NCBI GenBank assembly: GCA_039818345.1
Contig: JBCBUC010000002.1
Location: 1 to 64,000, forward strand
DNA: 64,000 nt
Source of the DNA: Parvularcula sp039818345
GTDB taxonomy: Bacteria > Pseudomonadota > Alphaproteobacteria > Caulobacterales > Parvularculaceae
Direction: 5' to 3'
In this document: positions 7,661 to 16,052 of the stretch, piece after piece
Layout of the letters: each line of letters opens with the position of its first letter
How positions within the stretch are numbered: position 1 is the stretch's first letter
The notes under the pieces: model-generated
Told to the model about the DNA's origin: nothing
Seen by the model: the letters and a program-made list of their open reading frames with translations, nothing else
Databases searched by the model: none
Program-made: the position numbers and the translations under genes

Positions 7661-9835
7661 ATGTCTGAGGTTCTTCCCAAAGGTCAGGGTTTCTCTGAGG
7701 CCGTTGCCACCTATCACGCTCGACTCCAACCAGAGGCATGGACACCTCATCGTCCTGAACGCCCGCAGAAGTTAGAGGGCGGCCAGCGCTTCGAAGTCGT
7801 CTCTGACTACCAACCTGCCGGCGATCAACCGGCCGCCATCGACGAACTCGTTGATGGGATCAAAGTGCATGAGCGGGATCAGGTCCTGTTGGGCGTTACG
7901 GGCTCAGGTAAGACTTTCACCATGGCGAAGGTGATTGAGGCGTGCCAGCGTCCTGCGTTGATCCTTGCCCACAACAAAACACTCGCCGCCCAGCTCTATG
8001 GTGAGTTCAAAGCATTTTTTCCGAACAACGCGGTGGAGTATTTCGTTTCGTATTACGATTACTACCAGCCTGAGGCTTATGTTCCGCGGACGGACACCTA
8101 TATCGAAAAAGAATCGACTATCAATGAGCAAATTGACCGTATGCGTCATGCCGCTACACGCTCTTTGCTTGAGCGCGATGATGTTATCATCGTTGCCTCC
8201 GTCTCCTGCCTCTACGGTATTGGATCCGTGGAAACCTATACCGCGATGGTCTTTGACCTGGCCGTGGGCGAACAAATTGAGCGTAAGCAGCTGCTCGCTG
8301 ACCTGGTCGCGCTGCAGTACAAGCGTAATGATCAGGCTTTTCAGCGCGGAACATTCCGTGCACGCGGAGACACGATTGAGATTTTCCCAGCGCATTATGA
8401 GGACGCCGCTTGGCGCGTGACGCTGTTTGGCGACGAGATCGAAGAGATCACGGAATTTGACCCACTGACGGGCAAGAAAGTTCAGAACCTCAAGACCATT
8501 CGTCTTTACGCGAACAGCCATTATGTGACGCCGCGACCGACGCTTTCCCGGGCCATGGAAGACATCAAAGCCGAGCTCGCGCGGACCCTGCCGATCTTGC
8601 ACAAGGAAGGAAAACTTCTTGAGGCTCAGCGTATTGAGCAGCGGGTGCAGTTTGATCTTGAGATGATGGCAGCAACGGGTTCCTGCCAGGGCATCGAGAA
8701 TTACTCTCGCTATCTAACCGGCCGCAAACCTGGCGAGCCGCCGCCGACACTGTTTGAATATCTGCCGGAAAATGCGCTGCTTTTCTGTGACGAAAGCCAT
8801 GTCACGGTGCCGCAAATTGGTGCGATGTTTAAGGGTGACTACGCGCGGAAAAGAACGCTTGCGGAGTATGGTTTCCGTCTACCCAGTTGCATGGACAACC
8901 GCCCCCTGAAATTTGAAGAGTGGGATGCGATGCGTCCACAAACACTGCATGTCTCGGCGACACCGGGGCCTTGGGAGATGGACCGGACGGGCGGTGTCTT
9001 TGTCGAGCAGGTTATCCGGCCGACTGGACTTGTGGATCCTCCGGTGGAGATCCGTCCCGTGTCCAAGGATAATTTCAGCCAGGTCGATGACGTCATTGAT
9101 GAGGTGAAAGAGGTTGCCAAAAATGGTGGCCGGTCGCTTGTCACCACACTGACGAAAAAAATGGCTGAAGACCTCACCGAATATATGCACGATCAGGGCG
9201 TCAAGGTGCGCTATATGCACTCAGACGTCGACACGGTGGAGCGGATCGAGATTATCCGTGATCTGCGCCGCGGTGTTTTCGATGTGTTGATCGGTATCAA
9301 CCTCCTGCGTGAGGGACTGGATATTCCGGAGTGTCAGCTTGTTGCGATCCTTGATGCCGATAAGGAGGGCTTCTTAAGGTCGGCGACCTCGTTAATCCAG
9401 ACGATCGGCCGTGCTGCCCGGAATGTTGAGGGCCGCGTCATTCTTTATGCGGATCGGAAGACAGGCTCAATCGAACGCGCACTAGAAGAGACCGACCGCC
9501 GCCGCAGCAAGCAGATCAGCCATAACACTGAGCACGGGATTACACCCAAAACGGTCAAAGCGAAGATTGCCGAGATCGTTGAAAGTGATGACGAGGGCGT
9601 TAAAGCGGCGGCTGGCACGACGTTCAGTTCTGGTAGACTGACGTCGCCATCATCAGCACAAGGCGGAATGGCCGAGGAACGTGCTGGCTTCGAACATGGC
9701 GACAACCTCCAGACGCATTTGAAGCAGCTTGAAAAAGAGATGCGTGAGGCGGCCGCTGACCTTGATTTCGAAAAAGCCGCAGAGATCCGCGACGAGATCA
9801 AGCGTTTGCAGGATCTCCATCTTGCTACAAACTAA
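7661..9835 (+). CDS. uvrB: UvrB, excinuclease ABC subunit B
   Basis: 724 residues, typical of UvrB with a short N-terminal extension of about 40 residues. Walker A GVTGSGKT at 78-85; the damage-wedging beta-hairpin region YYDYYQPEAYVP; helicase motifs CDESHVTVPQ, SATPG and QTIGRAARN; C-terminal UVR domain (LEKEMREAAADLDFEKAAEIRD) that contacts UvrC. It works with UvrA and UvrC in nucleotide excision repair in the cytoplasm. Neither uvrA nor uvrC is in the window. The gene stands alone between the sigma gene and a convergent peptidase. Confidence 0.98.
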   Translation: MSEVLPKGQGFSEAVATYHARLQPEAWTPHRPERPQKLEGGQRFEVVSDYQPAGDQPAAIDELVDGIKVHERDQVLLGVTGSGKTFTMAKVIEACQRPALILAHNKTLAAQLYGEFKAFFPNNAVEYFVSYYDYYQPEAYVPRTDTYIEKESTINEQIDRMRHAATRSLLERDDVIIVASVSCLYGIGSVETYTAMVFDLAVGEQIERKQLLADLVALQYKRNDQAFQRGTFRARGDTIEIFPAHYEDAAWRVTLFGDEIEEITEFDPLTGKKVQNLKTIRLYANSHYVTPRPTLSRAMEDIKAELARTLPILHKEGKLLEAQRIEQRVQFDLEMMAATGSCQGIENYSRYLTGRKPGEPPPTLFEYLPENALLFCDESHVTVPQIGAMFKGDYARKRTLAEYGFRLPSCMDNRPLKFEEWDAMRPQTLHVSATPGPWEMDRTGGVFVEQVIRPTGLVDPPVEIRPVSKDNFSQVDDVIDEVKEVAKNGGRSLVTTLTKKMAEDLTEYMHDQGVKVRYMHSDVDTVERIEIIRDLRRGVFDVLIGINLLREGLDIPECQLVAILDADKEGFLRSATSLIQTIGRAARNVEGRVILYADRKTGSIERALEETDRRRSKQISHNTEHGITPKTVKAKIAEIVESDDEGVKAAAGTTFSSGRLTSPSSAQGGMAEERAGFEHGDNLQTHLKQLEKEMREAAADLDFEKAAEIRDEIKRLQDLHLATN

Positions 9836-9864
9836 GGAAGTGGACTGATCGCCCCCTCCTGGTC

Positions 9865-12582
9865 TTAGAGATCGTTGAGGCTCATCACCGTGACCGGGCC
9901 GATGCCCGCGGCCTCGACGCCCTCTTGGATAAGCGCGGCATCACCGACAATCAGCCAGACCATTGCATCGGGCTTCAACACGTCAGCGGCCGCGGTGGCA
10001 ACAGCGCCAGTATCGAGGTTTCGATACCGCTCGGGAAGCGTTTCTGGATAGTTGAGGGGTCGTCCGAACCGGCCGCTTGAAAGGAGGCTCGAAAGAACGG
10101 ACCCGGACGTTTCAAACTGTCCAGGAAGGGAGCGGACAGAGTCCAAGATGACGGGACCAAGCTCGTCGTCTGTTGCGGGATTGGTACCGATAAAGCCGCG
10201 GATTTCTTGCATGATTTCCGCAATGGATTCAGCCGTTTTATCGGTCTGAACGGGCGCATAAACGATGAAGGGACGTTGTCCTTTGGCCCCGGGAAGGAGT
10301 GACCGAACGCCGTAAGACCAGCCCTTTTCTTCCCGCAGATTGAGGTTGAGGCGTGAGATGAAATTGCCGCCGAGGATGTCGTTCATGGCATCAATCTCGA
10401 CCGTGTTCGGAACGCCTGTTGGCGGTGCCACGTGTCCGGCCAAAATGAAAGATTGCGGTGATCCCGGACGATCCACCAAGACCACCCGTGGTTCCGTGGG
10501 TTCGACAGCCGCAATATTTTTGACGGGAGCCGAACCATCAACCGACCACCGACCAAATGCCTTTTCGAGCAATGGCTGAATATCGGCCATGGTGGTGTCC
10601 CCAACAATATAGATCGTGCCGTTATCCGGGCGCATCCACTGCCCGTGGAAACCAACCAGGTCATCCCGTTTGATGGCCCTGACAGCGTCTTCTGTTCCGG
10701 ACCCTGTCAAAGGAATACCATAAGCATGGCCTTCACCATACATCAGTGTCGGTAGCATTCTTAGAGCGATGGATGTTGGATTGGCTTTTTCTTGCTGGAT
10801 GCTGGTGAGGATCTGTGGCCGCAGTCGGTCGATTTCTTCGACCGGGAAATTGGGCCGCTGGACCACGTCACTTAAGATATCAACGGACGCCTCTAGATTT
10901 TCGCTGAGGGCGGAAAGAGAGACCGTGGTCGTGTCAAGGGTCGACCCAGCGCCAAGGGTGGCGCCCAATAGCTCCAGTTCACGGGCCAATTCCAGGGCAT
11001 CAAGTCGCCCCGCGCCCTCGTCCAGCATCGCTGTTGTGAAATTCGAGAGGCCCAGCAGGCTGCCTGCATCCGCTGCGTATCCCGCATCGAACTGTACAGC
11101 GATATTCACCACAGGGATCGTTGATCGTGTCGCCAAAACGACCTTCATCCCGTTTTCCAAAGAGGCGATCTCCACCGCGGGGAAGTCAAGGGTTGTTTCA
11201 CCGGTAACGGCCGGCAGTCCCTGCGACCGGTCCACATCGCTTTCGCTCACTTGGTAGTCATCATAAGGAAGAACGGTGAGCTGATAATAATTATCGCCCA
11301 ACCATTCTCTCGCGGTGGCGAGCACAGACCGTGGCACGGCATCGGCCAGCTCGTTGAGCTCCGTCTGAAAATAGCCGGGATCGCCAGCCACCAGTTCGCC
11401 CTGCGCTAGGGTGACGGCCTTTCCGCCAAAACCGCCAACCTCTTCAAGGCCACGAATGATACTAGCCTTGGTCTTGGTGGAGACGAGCGCAACCTCCCGC
11501 CGGCTTGGCGTTCGGCGTAGAAAATCGGCCACGGATTGATCCAAAACCGCTTCGACTTCGGCGATTGATTGTCCGGGTGCAACACTGACAAAAACACCGA
11601 AGATCGACGCCATTTGAAGCTCATAGTTGAAGACGCTGACATCGGTCGCGATCTGACGGTCGTAGACAAGCTCTTTATAAAGACGAGAATTCTTACCATC
11701 GCCCAAAATCGATGCCGCGATGGCGAGCTCTGTCGCGGCGGGATCGAGGTCTTCAGGTGCGATCCAGGTGCGGTAGATTCGGGCTTGCGGCACCTGGTCA
11801 TACATCGTCTCGCGCGTGATCTCATCCCGCCGAGGCACCCATGCATCCCAACGGGTGAGCGGCGGGCCAGCCTCGATATCGCCGAAATAGCGCTCAACGA
11901 GCGGGCGCGCTTGGGCCGCGTCGATATCGCCCGCCAGCACGAGAATGGCATTGTTCGGACCGTAATAGGTCTCAAACCATTGCCTCACATCATCGAGGCT
12001 TGCCGCTTCAATGTCTTCCATCGAGCCGATGGGTGTGTGGGCATAAGGATGACCTTTGGGAAACATCCCGTGGATGATGTGGTTAAAGGTACGGCCATAA
12101 GGAGCACTCTCGCCCTGCCGCTTTTCATTTTGCACCACGCCGCGCTGTTCGTCCAAACGCTCCTGCGTCACCGCGCCAATGAAATGACCCATACGGTCGG
12201 ATTCCATCCATAGGATCCGATCAAGCGCTGGCGTTGGCACGGTTTGAAAGTAGTTGGTCCGATCAAAACTCGTTGTGCCGTTGAGGCCAGTCGCGCCAAC
12301 CTCTTGCAGCGGCTTAAACCATTCGTCGTCGTAGTTTTCCGACCCGTTGAACATCAAATGCTCAAACAGATGCGCAAAGCCCGTTTGCCCCTCGGGTTCG
12401 TCTTTTGAACCGACCTTGTACCAGACGCTCACAGCGACAACGGGCGCTTTGCGGTCTTCATGGACGATGACCGTCAAACCATTGTCGAGGGTGAACTTCT
12501 CGAACGGGATCTCGATCTCTTGGGCAGAAGCGGGCGCCATTCCCACCATGATGACCGTCAGCAGTGCCGCAATTCTTAGCAT
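9865..12582 (-). CDS. M16 family zinc metallopeptidase, two-domain, secreted
   Basis: 905 residues from ATG 12582; GAGGAG lies ten bases upstream, so the in-frame GTG at 12600 was not used. Signal peptide about 1-20 (ending ASA). The inverted zinc motif HxxEH is at 71-75 (HLFEH) and a downstream Glu lies in GVVQNEKRQ. The protein contains two M16 repeats (peptidase plus inactive-type half), about 450 residues each, as in pitrilysin-like periplasmic peptidases. It probably degrades peptides in the periplasm. Convergent with uvrB; the gap of 30 bases shows no clear terminator. Confidence 0.92.
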   Translation of the reverse strand: MLRIAALLTVIMVGMAPASAQEIEIPFEKFTLDNGLTVIVHEDRKAPVVAVSVWYKVGSKDEPEGQTGFAHLFEHLMFNGSENYDDEWFKPLQEVGATGLNGTTSFDRTNYFQTVPTPALDRILWMESDRMGHFIGAVTQERLDEQRGVVQNEKRQGESAPYGRTFNHIIHGMFPKGHPYAHTPIGSMEDIEAASLDDVRQWFETYYGPNNAILVLAGDIDAAQARPLVERYFGDIEAGPPLTRWDAWVPRRDEITRETMYDQVPQARIYRTWIAPEDLDPAATELAIAASILGDGKNSRLYKELVYDRQIATDVSVFNYELQMASIFGVFVSVAPGQSIAEVEAVLDQSVADFLRRTPSRREVALVSTKTKASIIRGLEEVGGFGGKAVTLAQGELVAGDPGYFQTELNELADAVPRSVLATAREWLGDNYYQLTVLPYDDYQVSESDVDRSQGLPAVTGETTLDFPAVEIASLENGMKVVLATRSTIPVVNIAVQFDAGYAADAGSLLGLSNFTTAMLDEGAGRLDALELARELELLGATLGAGSTLDTTTVSLSALSENLEASVDILSDVVQRPNFPVEEIDRLRPQILTSIQQEKANPTSIALRMLPTLMYGEGHAYGIPLTGSGTEDAVRAIKRDDLVGFHGQWMRPDNGTIYIVGDTTMADIQPLLEKAFGRWSVDGSAPVKNIAAVEPTEPRVVLVDRPGSPQSFILAGHVAPPTGVPNTVEIDAMNDILGGNFISRLNLNLREEKGWSYGVRSLLPGAKGQRPFIVYAPVQTDKTAESIAEIMQEIRGFIGTNPATDDELGPVILDSVRSLPGQFETSGSVLSSLLSSGRFGRPLNYPETLPERYRNLDTGAVATAAADVLKPDAMVWLIVGDAALIQEGVEAAGIGPVTVMSLNDL

Positions 12583-12865
12583 GATGTCGAGACTCCTCAC
12601 CTCGTTCCCGATTGGGCGAATAACGATAAGGATTATGGAGTTTCAGGAAGGCAAGCAAGAGATTCGCGCCACCTGATCATCTCTTCACCTTGTTCTTTTG
12701 GTGTGGCGGCGAGAGGTTCCGATAAACACCGTATGGGGACCGAGTAGATCGCCGATCGCGCGGCTGTCGGCGGCGGCGACGAGCGCTGGCGCCGATTTCT
12801 AAGATGACCTATAAGCGATCACGGGAAGAAAAGAGAGTCCATCTCTCAAGGTGTTGGGGCCATCT
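12583..12865. other. Intergenic region between divergent genes
   Basis: 283 bases separating the divergent starts of the M16 peptidase and the next gene. No tRNA, repeat or coding potential seen; it must contain both promoters but I cannot assign them. Confidence 0.4.
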
Positions 12866-14335
12866 ATGGTGATGCGGGTTAAAAAGCGGCCGACCACGTT
12901 TGGCGATCACGTGACGCAGATCGGCAAATACTTGAGTTGGTTGGCCTATGCTTTGGTGGCGTTGATCCTGGTTCTGTTCGGCGGTATTCACATCATTGCT
13001 GGATTTTTCCCGGACTCAGCGGCCGCGCAATACATCTTGCCTGAGATTTTCCGCAATGCCCTTGACCAAGCAGAAGGTGCAGACCCTGGTCAGCGGGGCG
13101 ATTACTTCAACTTTTTGATTGGTGTGCCGTTGGCTGCCGCTGGCTCCGCAGTGGCAGCGGTGGTCGCTGCATCGGCAAAGTCCGTCGCCAATCGCCAGCG
13201 CATCATTCAGGAAATGGACCTCGCCGACAAAAAACTGTCCGATGGCAGTGGGGAGTTTCTCAGATTGGTCAATGCCTTTGATGACCTTTATGAGCAGGGC
13301 ATCGCTTTCCAGCGAGCCGTCAACGAATTGCGCGAGATCACGCGAAAAGAGCGGATCCATATACTCGCCACCCTTCGCGACGATATTTACGACGACCCCC
13401 AGCAACAAACCAAAGGGCCTCGCGTGGAAGAACTCCGCGCGATCTATAAGCCGTTGATCAGTCGGCATTTGGATTTTATTGCCGAGAAATGTGCGATTGT
13501 TTTTGAGGTCTATCAGCGCCTGACGTTTGACCCGTTTTGGTCTCGCGCGATTGATTTCCAAGGGGAAGGATACGAAGCTGGTTGGACCCGTCTTGAGGAG
13601 CGAATGCGCAAGGAGTTGGGCATGTCAGCAATGGTCTATTCGCCACGAGCCATTGCTCGCCAACTCCGTCGGTGGACCAATGATTTCGAGCCTGAAACAG
13701 CAATACTCGCCATCTATTACTTACCTGACGATGCCACCGCGATCGATTTCGTTGGTGCGGTGATTAATCTCACGACCAAGAGCGGAGATGTTCCTCGTTA
13801 CGCGGCGCTTAAGCAGTGGGAAGACAAAGACGAAACCACGCTTGAGATTTACAATCGAGGGGCAGCGTCCTTGTTCACCCTGTTCCGCGCTATGCCATCG
13901 CAGGAAGCGTTGCGTAACACAGTGTTCAATTTTTTCCCCAATCTGAACAGTTTTGAATCGCGTGCTTACTTCGACTCACTGCCAAACAAGCGCCGTATCA
14001 CCCATGATGATCTGCTGGAGATCATCGACGATACGTTCAATGCGCCTGGTTCATTGATCTATCTACAAGGCATGACCACCAAGACGATTTACGAATGGCC
14101 GAACCGGCTCGAAACCCGTGCCTCCGAAGACAAAAACAAAGGACGGTCTCGGCCGAAAAAAAAGGGTGTGGTCGACGTTTTCCGCCGCAACCGTTTGTCA
14201 GCAAACGATCTGGCGACGGGGTTTGATGGTCACGTCGGTCAGGGGCGCCCGCATCTTGATGCGCTTATGCGGCCTGTCCCGGAGATGAAACACAACCCCG
14301 CGGCATCGGACATCAAAACGCGCCGCCTTCATTAG
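12866..14335 (+). CDS. Membrane-anchored protein of unknown function
   Basis: 489 residues from ATG 12866 (GTG 12851 and ATG 12872 are other possible starts). Two hydrophobic helices lie near residues 24-48 (LSWLAYALVALILVLFGGIHI) and 84-105 (FLIGVPLAAAGSAVAAVVAA). The long remainder is soluble and mainly helical, with charged stretches and a conserved-looking AYFDSLPNKRRITHDDLLEII part near 365-390; the C terminus is basic (RSRPKKKG). I do not recognise a named family or catalytic motif. Its neighbours (divergent peptidase, convergent nuoI) give no functional clue. A scaffold or signalling role at the inner membrane is only a guess. Confidence 0.72.
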   Translation: MVMRVKKRPTTFGDHVTQIGKYLSWLAYALVALILVLFGGIHIIAGFFPDSAAAQYILPEIFRNALDQAEGADPGQRGDYFNFLIGVPLAAAGSAVAAVVAASAKSVANRQRIIQEMDLADKKLSDGSGEFLRLVNAFDDLYEQGIAFQRAVNELREITRKERIHILATLRDDIYDDPQQQTKGPRVEELRAIYKPLISRHLDFIAEKCAIVFEVYQRLTFDPFWSRAIDFQGEGYEAGWTRLEERMRKELGMSAMVYSPRAIARQLRRWTNDFEPETAILAIYYLPDDATAIDFVGAVINLTTKSGDVPRYAALKQWEDKDETTLEIYNRGAASLFTLFRAMPSQEALRNTVFNFFPNLNSFESRAYFDSLPNKRRITHDDLLEIIDDTFNAPGSLIYLQGMTTKTIYEWPNRLETRASEDKNKGRSRPKKKGVVDVFRRNRLSANDLATGFDGHVGQGRPHLDALMRPVPEMKHNPAASDIKTRRLH

Positions 14336-14398
14336 ACAGCCTCTGTGCCTGCCTGTTGCATGCTCTTTGGCGATGAACCCGCTCCGCAGATCAGCCAC

Positions 14399-14887
14399 TT
14401 AGCGATAGACGGCGTCGATCTCGATGTTCTTAGCGATCTCACGTTCCCATTGATCGCCATTCGCGAGCAGCTTGCTCTTGTCGTAGAAGAGCTCTTCGCG
14501 CGTTTCGGTCGCAAACTCCATATTTGGACCTTCGACAATGGCGTCGACCGGGCAGCTCTCCTGGCAATAGCCGCAGTAGATGCACTTGGTCATATCGATG
14601 TCGTAGCGGGTCGTTCGGCGGGAGCCGTCCTCGCGCTGTTCTGCTTCGATCGTGATCGCCTGGGCCGGGCATACCGCTTCGCAAAGCTTGCAGGCGATGC
14701 AGCGTTCCTCGCCATTGGCGTAGCGTCGAAGTGCGTGTTCGCCGCGGAAGCGAGGGCTGAGCGGGCCGCGTTCAAACGGGTAGTTCACGGTGAATTTGGG
14801 CCGGAAATAGTATTTCAGACCGAGCCAGAAGGCACCGACAAAGTCCGTTAAAAGAGCGCCCTTGAGGGCTTGTGCAACGCGGCTCAC
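14399..14887 (-). CDS. nuoI: NuoI, NADH-quinone oxidoreductase subunit I
   Basis: 162 residues from GTG 14887, two bases after the nuoH stop, reading MSRVAQALKGALL. Two 4Fe-4S binding motifs, CIACKLCEAVCP and CIYCGYCQESCP, carry clusters N6a/N6b that pass electrons through the Q-module arm of complex I toward quinone. The sequences YPFERGPLSPRFRGEHALRR and FATETREELFYDK are family signatures. It is translationally linked to nuoH. No nuoJ follows; the next gene is convergent. Confidence 0.96.
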   Translation of the reverse strand: MSRVAQALKGALLTDFVGAFWLGLKYYFRPKFTVNYPFERGPLSPRFRGEHALRRYANGEERCIACKLCEAVCPAQAITIEAEQREDGSRRTTRYDIDMTKCIYCGYCQESCPVDAIVEGPNMEFATETREELFYDKSKLLANGDQWEREIAKNIEIDAVYR

Positions 14888-14889
14888 TC

Positions 14890-15954
14890 TTAGGTCCTCC
14901 AACCGTGGAACATGTCTGCGGCCCCGGGAATATAGAGCAGCAGCAGGGCGACGATCATCAGATAGGCAACCGAGGTCGGCAGAAAGATCTTCCATCCAAG
15001 CCGCATCAGTTGATCATAGCGGTACCGCGGCACGATCGCCTTCACCATCGCGAACATGAAAAAGACAAAGACAATCTTTGCCAGGAACCAAAACGGTCCG
15101 AGCCACTGGGCGTTAAGACCCAGGATATCGCCGAAGGGTGAGAGCCAGCCGCCCATGAAGAGGATCACGGTCATCGAGCACATGAGGACGATGTTCGCGT
15201 ACTCACCGATCATGAAAAGAAGATAGGGCGTCGAGCTGTACTCGACCTGATAGCCCGCCACGAGTTCCGACTCCGCTTCCGGAAGGTCAAAGGGCGGACG
15301 GTTCGTCTCGGCGAGGGCGGAGATGAAGAACATCACAAAAAGCGGGAACAGCGGAATGAAATGCCAGTTGAGAATCCCAAGACCGCGGTCCTGGCTCTCG
15401 ACAATATGGCTTAGGTTCATCGACCCCACGAGGAGCAGCACCGAGATGATGATAAAGCCGAGGCTGACTTCATAGCTCACCATCTGCGCCGCCGACCTGA
15501 GCGAACCCAGGAACGGGTATTTCGAGTTCGACGCCCAGCCGCCCATGATGATGCCGTAAACCCCGAGCGAGCTGACCGCGAAGAGGTAGAGGATCCCCAC
15601 ATTGATGTTGGAGACGACCAGGCCCGCCCCCACCGGGATCACGGCCCAAGAGATGATCGCCAGGATAAAGCTGATCATCGGCGCGATGATATAGACGGTC
15701 TTATCGGCGCCGTCGGGGATGATGATCTCTTTGAGCGCAAATTTGAAAAAGTCGGCGAAGGATTGGAGCAGCCCGAACGGCCCCACGACATTGGGCCCTT
15801 TGCGCATCTGCACCGCGGCCCAGACCTTGCGGTCAAAAACCAAAAGGAACGCAAGGCTGATCAAGAGGGCGACGACAAGCAGAAGCGCCTGCACCAGGGT
15901 CGTGGCGGTCCCCAAAAGCGGGCTCGTCCAATCACGCTCAACAAAGAAGGTCAT
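14890..15954 (-). CDS. nuoH: NuoH, NADH-quinone oxidoreductase subunit H
   Basis: 354 residues with about eight transmembrane helices. The quinone-chamber loop NRPPFDLPEAESELVAGYQVEYS is the diagnostic sequence of NuoH/ND1, and QMRKGPNVVGPFGLLQ near the N terminus is equally typical. It anchors the peripheral arm and forms much of the ubiquinone site. It is followed by nuoI, but upstream there is a divergent gene instead of nuoG, so this pair is separated from the rest of the nuo operon. Confidence 0.97.
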   Translation of the reverse strand: MTFFVERDWTSPLLGTATTLVQALLLVVALLISLAFLLVFDRKVWAAVQMRKGPNVVGPFGLLQSFADFFKFALKEIIIPDGADKTVYIIAPMISFILAIISWAVIPVGAGLVVSNINVGILYLFAVSSLGVYGIIMGGWASNSKYPFLGSLRSAAQMVSYEVSLGFIIISVLLLVGSMNLSHIVESQDRGLGILNWHFIPLFPLFVMFFISALAETNRPPFDLPEAESELVAGYQVEYSSTPYLLFMIGEYANIVLMCSMTVILFMGGWLSPFGDILGLNAQWLGPFWFLAKIVFVFFMFAMVKAIVPRYRYDQLMRLGWKIFLPTSVAYLMIVALLLLYIPGAADMFHGWRT

Positions 15955-16052
15955 GGGGAGCGCGCTAGCCCAAGCCGCGGGCCGAGGAAAGATGCCCCAG
16001 CGCCGCGCCCTGCGGTTGCATGGGGCTCAAGCGTGACCTTAACACATGGGGC

